From NCBI GenBank assembly GCA_022837595.1, contig JALHFX010000032.1, positions 1 to 56,014 of the forward strand: a stretch of 56,014 nucleotides of DNA, read 5' to 3'. The position numbers were made by a program, and so were the translations under genes. Positions 35,021-43,397 of this stretch are shown here, piece after piece. This stretch comes from Propionibacterium sp. GTDB taxonomy: Bacteria > Actinomycetota > Actinomycetes > Propionibacteriales > Propionibacteriaceae. Every line of letters begins with the position of its first letter. The first letter of the stretch is position 1. A model generated the notes under the pieces. The model made no database searches. It was not told where the DNA came from and saw only the letters and a program-made list of their open reading frames with translations.

Positions 35021-35085
35021 ACCCGCGACGAAGCGTCTCCCGCATCCGTAGGCATCGAGTCCACCCACCACCCGGTTACCCAGCC
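35021..35085 (+). pseudogene. Decayed 5' fragment of dnaB
   Basis: About 20 codons align in frame with the start of DnaB. The start codon has become ACC. The rest reads TRDEASPASVGIEST against MYDEAPPAPVGIDRT of the intact gene at 37271. It belongs to copy 1 of the duplicated region, so the ancestor carried a dnaB start here. Confidence 0.75.
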
Positions 35086-35209
35086 GATCAGCCGACTAAC
35101 ATCCCGGGGCGATGCCATCCGCGCCACCCATATCGGTGATATCTTCGCCGTATGGCAGCGCCGTGATCGGTTGCCCCTGAACAAACCCCGTCGTCGTGGG
35201 AGAACAGAA

Positions 35210-36931
35210 ATGTCCACTGTCGCCAAGAACATCGTTGACACCCTCGTTGCTAGTGGTGTCCAGCGCGTCTACGGGGTCCCGGGTGATTCACTCAACGGGT
35301 TCACCGATGCGCTGCGAGACTCAGGTATCCGTTGGTTGCACGTCCGTCATGAGGAGGCCGCAGCATTCGCGGCCAGCGCCGAGGCCGCTCTCACCGGCGA
35401 GCTCGCAGTCTGCGCCGGCAGCTGCGGCCCGGGTAATCTACATTTGATCAACGGGCTCTTCGATGCCCAGCGCTCCCGGGTGCCGGTACTGGCGATCGCT
35501 GCACATATCCCGACTTCCGAGATCGGTTCTGGGTATTTCCAAGAAACCCACCCGCAGGAACTCTTCCGCGATTGCTCGGTCTACCGCGAGTACGTCGCAG
35601 ATCCGGTCCAAATGCCGCGCATCCTGCGCACGGCCATGCAAGCTGCGCTCGCACGCCGCGGCGTAGCGGTGGTGGTCATCCCCGGCGATGTCGCTCTCGC
35701 AGAGGCCGAGGATCACACGGTCACCGCGGTGAAGGCCTCGTCCCCGAAGGTCACGCCCTGCGATGAAGAATTGCAGCGGGCCGCTGACTTGTTGAACCGC
35801 GCGAAGAAAGTGACCATCCTCGCGGGTGCAGGAACCGAAGATGCACACGATCAGGTGATCGCGCTCGCCGACCAGTTGGCGGCTCCGATCGTCCATACGA
35901 TGCGTGGCAAGCAATTCATGGCATACGACAACCCCTTCGACGTCGGCATGACCGGGCTACTCGGTTTTTCCTCCGGCTACCGTGCGATGGAAAGCTGTGA
36001 CACCCTGCTGATGCTGGGGACTGATTTCCCCTACCGCTCGTTCTTACCCGAACGGGCTGAGGTAATTCAGATCGATCTGCGCGGTGAGCACCTCGGACGC
36101 CGGATTCCGCTCGACCTTGGCTTGGTCGGCGATGTCGGCGCCACCGTGGACGAACTATTACCCCTGGTACAACCCAAGCAAGACCGCGCGCACTTGAAAG
36201 ACTCGCTCGCCCATTACGCCAAGACCCGCGCCAAGCTGGACGATCTGGCCAGGCCACGCAAGGGTGATGAGCCACTGCACCCGCAATACGTCGCGAGACT
36301 CGTCGATGAGCTTGCCGACGATGACGCCGTCTTCATCCCCGATGTCGGCTCACCGGTGATCTGGGCGGCCCGCTATCTGAAGATGAACGGCAAACGCAAC
36401 CTCATCGGTTCATTCATCCACGGTTCGATGGCCAATGCGCTGCCTCAGGCGATCGGCGTCGCGTCCGCCTTCCCCGGCCGTCAGGTCGTCACCCTTTCGG
36501 GCGACGGAGGGGTCACGATGCTGCTCGGCGAATTGCTGACTCTGGTGCAGAATAACCTGCCTGTGAAGCTGGTCGTCTTCAACAACTCCTCATTGAACTT
36601 CGTGGAACTCGAGATGAAGGCCGCCGGGTTCGTAACCACCGCCACCGAGCTTGTGAACCCTAATCTGGCGGCGATCGCACAGGCAGCCGGGTTGAAGGGT
36701 ATTCATGTTGACCGCTCCGATGACCTGCCGAACGCGTTGAGCGAGGCCTTCGCCTTTGACGGTCCCGCCCTGATCGATGTCGTCACGGAACGTCAGGAGC
36801 TGACAATCCCACCCTCGATCACCTATGAGCAGGCGAAGGGCTTCGCTCTTTACTCGATGCGCACTCTGCTTTCAGGGCGCGGCGACGAGTTGGTCGAGCT
36901 GACCAAGGCGAATATGCACCAGATCTTCTGA
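35210..36931 (+). CDS. poxB: Pyruvate oxidase/dehydrogenase (quinone)
   Basis: A 573-residue thiamine diphosphate and FAD enzyme that oxidises pyruvate to acetate and CO2 and passes electrons to the quinone pool at the membrane. The activating Glu is in RHEEAAAFAAS (48-49). The thiamine motif starts SGDGGVTMLLGEL and ends with VVFNN. The C-terminal tail (FALYSMRTLLSGRGDELVEL) resembles the lipid-binding end of E. coli PoxB (572 residues). The ATG at 35210 gives this length; the frame is open 13 codons above. It is placed between two copies of the dnaB control region. Confidence 0.94.
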   Translation: MSTVAKNIVDTLVASGVQRVYGVPGDSLNGFTDALRDSGIRWLHVRHEEAAAFAASAEAALTGELAVCAGSCGPGNLHLINGLFDAQRSRVPVLAIAAHIPTSEIGSGYFQETHPQELFRDCSVYREYVADPVQMPRILRTAMQAALARRGVAVVVIPGDVALAEAEDHTVTAVKASSPKVTPCDEELQRAADLLNRAKKVTILAGAGTEDAHDQVIALADQLAAPIVHTMRGKQFMAYDNPFDVGMTGLLGFSSGYRAMESCDTLLMLGTDFPYRSFLPERAEVIQIDLRGEHLGRRIPLDLGLVGDVGATVDELLPLVQPKQDRAHLKDSLAHYAKTRAKLDDLARPRKGDEPLHPQYVARLVDELADDDAVFIPDVGSPVIWAARYLKMNGKRNLIGSFIHGSMANALPQAIGVASAFPGRQVVTLSGDGGVTMLLGELLTLVQNNLPVKLVVFNNSSLNFVELEMKAAGFVTTATELVNPNLAAIAQAAGLKGIHVDRSDDLPNALSEAFAFDGPALIDVVTERQELTIPPSITYEQAKGFALYSMRTLLSGRGDELVELTKANMHQIF

Positions 36932-36989
36932 TAGACCCGCGGGATGGCCCGGCTCATGCTGCCGGAGAATACCGATCCGGGCCACCGCG

Positions 36990-37335
36990 GCCTTCTCAAC
37001 GATGGATTCATCACCGCGAAAACGCAGGTCGACAACCACGACACGCCGAGAAACCCCAGATATTTTCGCCATCAGACCGTCCCGGCTTGTGGAACCTGGT
37101 TTGAAGTATCAATCGAGTCGACTGTCCACTGCGCGCACCCAGGCCTGTCCACCAGATCTGCGGCGAGTTCCACAGCCTGAGCCGAATGTCCACAGACCCT
37201 GTGGATAACTCAGGTTGACAGTCGGCGACACGGCCCCTATTGTCCGAGGACATCACTAGGAGGTGGCTGAATGTACGACGAAGCGCCTCCTGCACCGGTA
37301 GGCATCGACCGCACTCCACCGCAGGATTACGCTGC
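36990..37335 (+). repeat. Copy 2 of the duplicated control region: native dnaB upstream and start
   Basis: The 339-bp gap between poxB and dnaB. It matches 34740-35085. It carries DnaA-box-like words at 37132-37140, 37145-37153, 37166-37174 and 37186-37194, and a perfect box TGTGGATAA (reverse of TTATCCACA) at 37200-37208. A promoter and the first codons of dnaB follow. Nothing else is seen in 36932-36989. Confidence 0.9.
37215..37243 (+). promoter_or_regulatory. dnaB promoter
   Basis: TTGACA (37215-37220), 17 bp, TATTGT (37238-37243), about 28 bp upstream of the dnaB ATG. A perfect DnaA box ends 6 bp before it, so DnaA could influence expression of the helicase. AGGAGGTGG follows as ribosome site. 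Confidence 0.75.
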
Positions 37336-38614
37336 CGAGCAGGGTGTCCTCGGAGCGATGTTGATGAGCAAAGATGCCATCGCCGAAGTACTTGAAGTCA
37401 TCACGCCAGCGGATTTCTACCGGCCCTCGCACGAGCAGATCTACCGAGCGATCATTGACCTCTACGGCCGTGGAGACCCTGCGGACCCCGTCACCATCGC
37501 CGCCGAACTCGACCGGCGCGGAGAACTCGCGAAAGTCGGCGGCCATGTCTATCTAGCGGACCTTCTCTCGTCCATCTCGGTGGCCGCCAACGCCAGCTAC
37601 TACGCCCAGATCGTGCACGACAAGGCAGTGTTGCGCAGGCTGGTGGATGCATCCATCAAAATAGCCCAGCTCGGCTATGCCGGCCAGGGCGAGGTGGCTG
37701 AGATCGTCGACGTCGCCCAGCAGACCATCTATGAGGTTTCCGAGGGCAAGCGTTCCGAGGATTACAAGGCACTACGCGACCTCTTGGAACCCACCTACGA
37801 CGAGATCGAAGCAATCGGTGCCCGCGATGGAGGCCTGTCCGGGGTACCGACCGGGTTCGCGAGACTGGACGAGTTGACCAACGGACTGCACGGCGGACAG
37901 ATGATCATCATCGCGGCCAGGCCAGCGGTGGGTAAATCGACCCTCGCGCTGGACTTCGCGCGATCGGCCGCGGTTCGGCACAAGCTATGCACGGCATTTT
38001 TCAGCCTCGAGATGAGCCAGTCCGAGATCGTGATGCGGTTACTGTCCGCAGAAGCCGGCGTCATGCTGAACTCAATCCGCAACGGTGGTCTCGGCGAGGA
38101 CGAATGGTCGCGCATCGTAGCTCGTACGAAATCGTTCGAAGACGCCCCGCTGTTCATCGACGACTCACCCAATCTGACGATGATGGAGATCCGGGCCAAG
38201 GCCCGGCGGTTGAAGCAACGTCATGATCTACGTTTCGTCGTGATCGATTACATGCAGCTGATGAGTTCGGGGAAGAAGGTCGAGAGCCGCCAGCTGGAGG
38301 TATCCGAGTTCAGCCGCCAGATCAAACTACTGGCGAAAGAGCTCGATATTCCGGTGGTCGCGCTGAGCCAGCTGAACCGTGGCCCCGAGCAGCGCGGCGA
38401 CAAAAAACCCATGATGAGCGACCTACGCGAATCAGGTTCGCTCGAACAAGATGCCGACATCGTCATCCTGCTGCACCGCGAAGACCTCTACGACAAAGAC
38501 AACCGTCCCGGTGAAGCCGATCTGATCATCGCCAAACACCGAAACGGGCGCACGGATACCCTGTCGCTCTCCTTCCAAGGGCATTTCAGCCGCTTCACCG
38601 ATATGCCGGACTGA
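37271..38614 (+). CDS. dnaB: Replicative DNA helicase
   Basis: A 447-residue hexameric helicase. The N-terminal helical domain starts PPQDYAAEQGVLGAMLMS and has LYGRGDPADPVTIAAEL. The RecA-like domain has Walker A RPAVGKST (Lys222), Walker B-like VIDYMQLMSS, and the DnaB motif LSQLNRGPEQRGDKKPMMSDLR. No intein interrupts it, unlike the M. tuberculosis gene. The ATG is preceded by AGGAGG. Usual neighbours (ssb, rpsR, rplI) are not seen upstream; poxB is there instead. Confidence 0.97.
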   Translation: MYDEAPPAPVGIDRTPPQDYAAEQGVLGAMLMSKDAIAEVLEVITPADFYRPSHEQIYRAIIDLYGRGDPADPVTIAAELDRRGELAKVGGHVYLADLLSSISVAANASYYAQIVHDKAVLRRLVDASIKIAQLGYAGQGEVAEIVDVAQQTIYEVSEGKRSEDYKALRDLLEPTYDEIEAIGARDGGLSGVPTGFARLDELTNGLHGGQMIIIAARPAVGKSTLALDFARSAAVRHKLCTAFFSLEMSQSEIVMRLLSAEAGVMLNSIRNGGLGEDEWSRIVARTKSFEDAPLFIDDSPNLTMMEIRAKARRLKQRHDLRFVVIDYMQLMSSGKKVESRQLEVSEFSRQIKLLAKELDIPVVALSQLNRGPEQRGDKKPMMSDLRESGSLEQDADIVILLHREDLYDKDNRPGEADLIIAKHRNGRTDTLSLSFQGHFSRFTDMPD

Positions 38615-38659
38615 CCTCCGTCCCGACAGGCCGGGCCGGACAAACCTACGATTAGCCTC

Positions 38660-39517
38660 ATGAAGACGATCGTCATCACCGGAGCCGACGAGGACATCGG
38701 CGCCGCCGCTGCACATCGGCTTGCCTGCCGAGGGCATCGTGTGATCTTGATCGGCGGCGATTTGGGAAAGACCCGATCCGCTGCACTCCCCATCAACGCC
38801 CCCTATCACCTCGCCGAGTTCGCCGAGCTGGACGATGTGGAACGCTTGGCCGCCGAACTGCTCAGCGAATACCTTCGCATCGATGTGCTCGCAACCAACC
38901 TCAGTACTGTCGTCGGCAACCGCCGAACAGAGACCGTGGACGGTCATGAACTCATCTTCCAGATCAACTACCTGGCACCGTGGTATCTCAGCTGGCTGCT
39001 AACCGACCAGTTGCTCTACTCGAGAGCGACAATGATCATTGCTTCAAGCCTCGCCCACAGGGTAAATGCCCACTTCGAGATGGGTAACCTCAATGCTGAG
39101 CGTCACTACTCGCTGTCATCGGCCTTCGGGAATGCGACGTTGGCGCGGCTGCTTCAGATGCGCGAATTACAGGCCCGCTATGGCGCCCAGGGGCTATCCG
39201 CGGTCGCCTTCGACGGTGGGGCAGGGACGAGCTCTGCAAGCGGGCTCGATCCCAGCGCGAAGACCCGCTTCCACGCAAAGCGCAGCCCCCGAACCGCCTC
39301 TGTCGACAAGGCAGTTGACACGCTGGTCTGGCTCGCAGAAGGCACGCCGGGGATCAACTATCGCCCCGATCGCTACTACGTGAACCGCTCGGCGCGGCGC
39401 ACCGGTAAGACCGCGGATGATCGTGGTCTCGCTGCCGAACTGTGGCGCCACACCGAACTCATCCTGGATGAGCGAATCCGCCGTTTCCAACCCGATGCCA
39501 TCCGCACTCGGGTCTGA
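38660..39517 (+). CDS. Short-chain dehydrogenase-like protein without catalytic Tyr/Lys
   Basis: A 285-residue SDR-fold protein. The NAD(P) loop TGADEDIGAA (7-16) is preserved and the Ser region IIASSLAHR (126-134) is present. The active-site motif normally written YxxxK reads F156-G-N-A-T160 in SAFGNATLARLLQMREL, so both the catalytic Tyr and Lys are lost. It may act as a binding protein or on a different chemistry. It resembles retinol-dehydrogenase-like SDRs. The gene starts 46 bp after dnaB and ends 37 bp before cutA. Confidence 0.8.
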   Translation: MKTIVITGADEDIGAAAAHRLACRGHRVILIGGDLGKTRSAALPINAPYHLAEFAELDDVERLAAELLSEYLRIDVLATNLSTVVGNRRTETVDGHELIFQINYLAPWYLSWLLTDQLLYSRATMIIASSLAHRVNAHFEMGNLNAERHYSLSSAFGNATLARLLQMRELQARYGAQGLSAVAFDGGAGTSSASGLDPSAKTRFHAKRSPRTASVDKAVDTLVWLAEGTPGINYRPDRYYVNRSARRTGKTADDRGLAAELWRHTELILDERIRRFQPDAIRTRV

Positions 39518-39553
39518 TCTGTCATATCCGCAGCACAAGCCGAGGAGGCGAAG

Positions 39554-39886
39554 ATGACCCCGACCGATTACTGCGTCGTCCTGATCACCACACCCGAGGA
39601 GGGGTTGGCCGAACGCATCTCCGATCTGCTGATCGAACAGAACCTGGGTGCCTGTGTACAGACCACCCCGATCAGCTCCGTCTATCGCTGGTCGAGCGAG
39701 GTGCATCACGAAAACGAGATCCTGATGCTGGTCAAGACCCGCACGGCGCTGATCGACGAATTAGTCGAACAGGTACGCGAGATGCACGTCTACGACGCGC
39801 CGGAGATCATCGCGCTGCCCATCATCGGCGGCTCACCCGATTACCTCAACTGGGTGGACGCGCAGACTCGTCCGGTCTACCGCTGA
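39554..39886 (+). CDS. cutA: CutA-type divalent-cation tolerance protein
   Basis: A 110-residue trimeric PII-like protein. Family marks are VLITTPEEGLAERI, LGACVQTTPISSVYRWSSEV, LMLVKTR and YDAPEIIALPIIGGSPDYLNWV. CutA was linked to copper tolerance in E. coli; its precise role is not settled. It follows the SDR gene with an AGGAGG ribosome site. Confidence 0.95.
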   Translation: MTPTDYCVVLITTPEEGLAERISDLLIEQNLGACVQTTPISSVYRWSSEVHHENEILMLVKTRTALIDELVEQVREMHVYDAPEIIALPIIGGSPDYLNWVDAQTRPVYR

Positions 39887-39913
39887 CCTGCCGGCTACTC
39901 GTAGAGAACCCGG

Positions 39914-40858
39914 CTACTCGTAGAGGACATAGTCGGGTACCGGTGTCAGGGCGAGTACCTCGTCGGGTGACATCAACACCCCGCTGGTCTGGACGTCTTC
40001 TTCATAGAAGAGCTTGAAGCCCATCTGTACCCCTGCGGGAACGTCGATGCTGACCTGCTCATAAGTGGAGATCTTGTCTGCCGGGGCGCCGATGCCGTCC
40101 ACGCTCTTGATCAGGACGACGCCGGGATGCGGCTGCAGTGCTGCCTCGTTACTGATGATCGATGGGTGCAGGATGTGGTAAACCATCACCTTTTCGGGCA
40201 GGTCATTGGCCACGACAAGGTCGGAAAGGTAGGCGGCGACCTCGTCGAGTTCCTCGCCGGAGGTAGATCCGAAGCTCTGCATCGGCACCTGGCCGGGTCC
40301 CATCGCCCACTCCGGGTCGAGAGCCACGCCCACATCGGGTTGGACCAGATAGCGCTCCAACGCCTTCAGCTCATCGAGGAATCCGGATTGCCCGGGTTGG
40401 ATGTCGAGCAGCAAGATCGCACCGTGTTCGCGCGCCACAGCTAACCACTGATCGATGATCGCCGGATCGATCCGATCGCGCCACATACCGTCCTCACCGG
40501 GGAAGGGCTGCACGGTGACCGCGATCAATTCCATCACCGGCATGATCGCCCGATCTGCGGCGTATGGGGCGCAGGTCTCACGCATTTCGGCCATCCGGTC
40601 TTCGATCTCGCCGATGCCGAGCCTGCCCTGCCCCGGGGCTCCGGGGTGCCCGACGTAGCCACAGAGCCGGTAGTCGGGTAGCAGTTCACGGCCACCACCG
40701 GGCAAGGTCGGTTTCGGGGTTGGCGTCGGGGTGGGGCTCGGGGTCGCGGATTGACTGATCACGGCGGTCTCACCGGATTCGGGAGGTTGCGATCCCGGTG
40801 AACCGCAAGCCGTAACCAGCACCAGTAGCCCGAGCAATGCAAAGAATCGTCCAGCCAT
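39914..40858 (-). CDS. Lipoprotein of unknown function
   Basis: A 314-residue secreted protein. It has a lipobox (LVTAC, Cys18) after a hydrophobic signal, and then a low-complexity stalk rich in Ser, Thr and Pro (about 38-52). The folded part begins YRLCGYVGHPGAPGQG and has alternating segments such as ILLLDIQPGQSG and VGVALDPEWAMG, that suggest a TIM-barrel hydrolase-like fold. I do not recognise a named family or catalytic residues with certainty. It lies alone, between cutA and the alkyltransferase-like gene. Confidence 0.75.
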   Translation of the reverse strand: MAGRFFALLGLLVLVTACGSPGSQPPESGETAVISQSATPSPTPTPTPKPTLPGGGRELLPDYRLCGYVGHPGAPGQGRLGIGEIEDRMAEMRETCAPYAADRAIMPVMELIAVTVQPFPGEDGMWRDRIDPAIIDQWLAVAREHGAILLLDIQPGQSGFLDELKALERYLVQPDVGVALDPEWAMGPGQVPMQSFGSTSGEELDEVAAYLSDLVVANDLPEKVMVYHILHPSIISNEAALQPHPGVVLIKSVDGIGAPADKISTYEQVSIDVPAGVQMGFKLFYEEDVQTSGVLMSPDEVLALTPVPDYVLYE

Positions 40859-40916
40859 ACCGTCCAGTCAAGCACAGGCGTGTAAAGGGACCCGGCTCTG
40901 TGGCAGCATCTCGTTC

Positions 40917-41264
40917 ATGGACGATCCGAGCGAGCCTCTCGATCTGGCAGAGCGCGTCCGCCGCGCAGTCCGCCGGGTCCCTCCGGGCACAGTCGTCACC
41001 TATGGCGACATCGCTGACCTCGTCGAGACCGGGCCACGCCAGGTGGGGCGCATTATGGCCTGTGACGCCGGGGGCACACCGTGGTGGCGGGTCGTCAATG
41101 CGTCCGGACGGCTACCTGACCACTTGATCGAGGAGGCCCGGCGTCACTGGTTGGATGAAGCAACGATCAGCGATAGATCGGCGTCCGGGGTTTCGCTGCG
41201 GGCCAAGCGAGCCACCTGGCTGCTAGACCCCGAACCGGACGCCGATCAAACCCCGCTCGGCTAG
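40917..41264 (+). CDS. Alkyltransferase-like protein (ATL)
   Basis: A 115-residue relative of the DNA-binding domain of O6-alkylguanine-DNA alkyltransferase. It keeps the helix-turn-helix TVVTYGDIADLV and RQVGRIMA. The acceptor motif PCHRV reads TPWWRVVN (54-61), so Cys is Trp, the mark of ATL proteins. These bind O6-alkylguanine and hand the lesion to nucleotide excision repair. It is convergent with the FKBP gene, sharing four bases with its end. Confidence 0.85.
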   Translation: MDDPSEPLDLAERVRRAVRRVPPGTVVTYGDIADLVETGPRQVGRIMACDAGGTPWWRVVNASGRLPDHLIEEARRHWLDEATISDRSASGVSLRAKRATWLLDPEPDADQTPLG

Positions 41265-41632
41265 CGAACGTCCCGCAGCTCGCAGACGAAGATCAATGCC
41301 TCATTAGGGCCGATGACACCCGGGATACCACGGCGACCGTAGGCAAGATCGGCTGGAATCACCAGCTTGCGACGTCCACCAACCTTCATACCGAGCACCC
41401 CGTCGTCCCAGCCTTTGATGACCTGCCCGACTCCCAGACGGAAGGCCAGCGGCTCATTACGGTTATAGGACGCGTCGAACTCGGCTCCGGAATCGAATCC
41501 GACTCCGACATAGTCGACCAGGACAGTGGCACCACGGGTGGCTTCAGCACCATCACCGATGACTTCGTCAATGATCTGGAGTTCGCTTGGAGCCGGTCCT
41601 GCCGGTGGATCGATCAGTGGTTTTTCACTCAT
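41261..41632 (-). CDS. FKBP-type peptidyl-prolyl isomerase
   Basis: A 123-residue single-domain FKBP. Conserved parts are VLVDYVGVGFDSGAEFDASY, VIKGWDDGVLGMKVGGRRKL and PADLAYGRRGIPGVIGPNEAL. There is no signal peptide, so it acts in the cytoplasm. The family catalyses cis-trans isomerisation of Xaa-Pro bonds. Its stop overlaps that of the ATL gene; it is transcribed apart from the radical-SAM gene upstream. Confidence 0.94.
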   Translation of the reverse strand: MSEKPLIDPPAGPAPSELQIIDEVIGDGAEATRGATVLVDYVGVGFDSGAEFDASYNRNEPLAFRLGVGQVIKGWDDGVLGMKVGGRRKLVIPADLAYGRRGIPGVIGPNEALIFVCELRDVR

Positions 41633-41674
41633 CGTTCCACCCTAACGGACCCGACGATGCCGCAGTTACGAGGT

Positions 41675-42745
41675 TCAGTTGATCCCTACGCGCCTGGGAC
41701 CTCGGAATGATCGACTCGTCTGTTCGAAATCACCGAAACGCCCCGCGATCAGGTGGCCGCAGACTGCGCATCGTCCCTGGTCATCGAGATGATAGGAGCC
41801 GATGATGTAACGGTCACGGGTGATCACCGGGCTAGCGCAGTTCGGGCAGTAGGTCGTCTGGCCTTCCGGATCGCTCGTGTTACCGGTGAAGACGTAATGC
41901 AGCCCAGTCTCCAATGCCAACGCCCTCGCACGGGTCAAGGTGCGCGCCGGGGTGCGTGGCACATCACTCATCCGGTTGTCTGGGTGGAAGGCGGTGAAGT
42001 GTAGCGGCACATCGGGGCCGAGCTCACTTAAGATCCACCGGCACATCGCGCGTAGATCGCTCGACGCGTCATTGAAACCGGGGATCAACAATGTAGTCAG
42101 TTCGACCCAGACGTCGGTCTCGTTCACCACATAGCTGATGGTGTCCAGTATCGGCTGGAGCCGGGCACCGGTGAGCTGCTGGTAGAAGGCGTCAGAGAAA
42201 CCCTTGAGGTCGATATTCGCGGCATCCATCACCGCAAAGAAATCCCGTCTGGCTTCAGGACTGATGTAACCGGCGGTGACCGCAATCGAAGCCAGCCCCA
42301 TCTCGTGGCATGCGTTCGCCGTGTCGATGGCATATTCGGCGAAGATCACGGGATCGTTGTAGGTGAACGCCACCGCAGAACAATCCCAGCTCGCCGCGGT
42401 GCTGGCGATCTGCTCAGGGCTAGCAGTATCGGCGAGCAGGCTCATCTCCCGTGAGGTGCTGATCTCCCAGTTCTGGCAATATTTGCAAGCTAGGTTGCAG
42501 CCCGCGGTACCGAAACTGAAAACCTGAGTACCTGGAAAAAAGTGGTTGAGTGGCTTCTTCTCTACCGGATCGATACAGAAGCCGGACGAACGACCGTAGG
42601 TGGTCAACACCAACTGACCATCTTCGTTAGCACGCACGAAACAGAAACCACGCTGGCCGGGCCGCAAGCGACAGGCCCGGGGACAAAGATCACACTGGAC
42701 GCGGCCATCGTCACAACGATGCCAGTATCTGGCTAGCTCTCCCAC
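41675..42745 (-). CDS. amrS: AmmeMemoRadiSam system radical-SAM enzyme
   Basis: A 356-residue radical-SAM protein of the AmmeMemoRadiSam group. The N-terminus has Cys18, Cys21 and Cys25 (CDLCPRAC) and Cys35. The cluster motif is CNLACKYC (Cys83, Cys87, Cys90) followed by QNWEIS. The C-terminus has two CxxC pairs (YCPNCASP and RCAVCGH), like a rubredoxin or zinc ribbon. The start is GTG at 42745. It is separated from amrA by 76 bp holding a small hairpin (42745-42772). The reaction of this system has not been established to my knowledge. Confidence 0.92.
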   Translation of the reverse strand: MGELARYWHRCDDGRVQCDLCPRACRLRPGQRGFCFVRANEDGQLVLTTYGRSSGFCIDPVEKKPLNHFFPGTQVFSFGTAGCNLACKYCQNWEISTSREMSLLADTASPEQIASTAASWDCSAVAFTYNDPVIFAEYAIDTANACHEMGLASIAVTAGYISPEARRDFFAVMDAANIDLKGFSDAFYQQLTGARLQPILDTISYVVNETDVWVELTTLLIPGFNDASSDLRAMCRWILSELGPDVPLHFTAFHPDNRMSDVPRTPARTLTRARALALETGLHYVFTGNTSDPEGQTTYCPNCASPVITRDRYIIGSYHLDDQGRCAVCGHLIAGRFGDFEQTSRSFRGPRRVGIN

Positions 42746-42821
42746 TCTGTTTGGCCCCCTCTCAGAACAGAGGTCCGATGGGTCATCCTTAATCCATTGT
42801 TACCTATGGCCCATAAGATGG

Positions 42822-43394
42822 TCAGGCCCCGGGGTTTGGGCCGGCTTCGGACCAGACTCGAACCCGATAACGAGACAGCTTGATGTCATCACCCCAATAG
42901 CCCGGCGACAACCCCGACTTCCTCAAGAGTGCCCGAACGAACTCCTCCGGATCGGGCAGTTCTTTCCAGACCTGCGGCAGGAAAGTGCCGCGATGTCGCC
43001 CCTTCTGTATGATCAGCCCGTCCAGACCTGGCTGCAGCTGAGCTAGTGCGTCTGCTCGATTGCTGAAACTCATTGGCTCGGGCGCACTCAATACCGAGAC
43101 TTCTACAGCAAGCGTCGGATACTCGGCGGCGCTGAGCGGCTGAAATCGGCGATCATGAAAGGCTGCGGCGACAGCATTGGACGCCACGTCTTCGCGAAGC
43201 GGCCGATAGGCCTCCAGGGTGCCGATGCAGCCGCGCAGGCCTCCATCGATGGTCAAGGTGACGAAGCTGGCACCGTCTTCTGCCAACCACTCGGCCGATT
43301 CGTCGACGACGACCGCAGGCAGCCGCAGCCTGCGCGCGATTGCGGAACGGGCCAACGGCAACAGGATCTGTCCGGCATCGTCGGGAAGCGACAC
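42822..43394 (-). CDS. amrA: AmmeMemoRadiSam system protein A (AMMECR1 domain)
   Basis: A 190-residue AMMECR1-domain protein. It has the invariant LRGCIGTLEA motif and PLREDVASNAVAAAFHDRRF. The C-terminal part reads LDGLIIQKGRHRGTFLPQVW. It starts three bases after the stop of the MEMO-like gene, so the two are translated together. AMMECR1 proteins are conserved from bacteria to humans with unknown chemistry. Confidence 0.94.
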   Translation of the reverse strand: MSLPDDAGQILLPLARSAIARRLRLPAVVVDESAEWLAEDGASFVTLTIDGGLRGCIGTLEAYRPLREDVASNAVAAAFHDRRFQPLSAAEYPTLAVEVSVLSAPEPMSFSNRADALAQLQPGLDGLIIQKGRHRGTFLPQVWKELPDPEEFVRALLRKSGLSPGYWGDDIKLSRYRVRVWSEAGPNPGA

Positions 43395-43397
43395 TGT

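Larger units (their letters stand above)
34740..35085 (+). repeat. Copy 1 of the duplicated dnaB control region, in front of poxB
   Basis: Most of the 633-bp gap between corA and poxB is a diverged copy of the sequence before dnaB (36990-37335). From 34916 onward the two align without gaps at a constant offset of 2250 bp; further left they need a few short gaps. The copy keeps DnaA-box-like words (34872, 34895, 34916, 34936 and a perfect box at 34950-34958), a promoter and a decayed dnaB 5' end. The rest of the gap (34577-34739, 35086-35209) has the two boxes listed separately and nothing else that I recognise. Confidence 0.9.

Noticed and set aside
42745..42772. Regulatory hairpin at the amrS start
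   Set aside because: A 7-bp stem with a 14-base loop touches the GTG start, but a stem of this size is expected often by chance and nothing else supports it.
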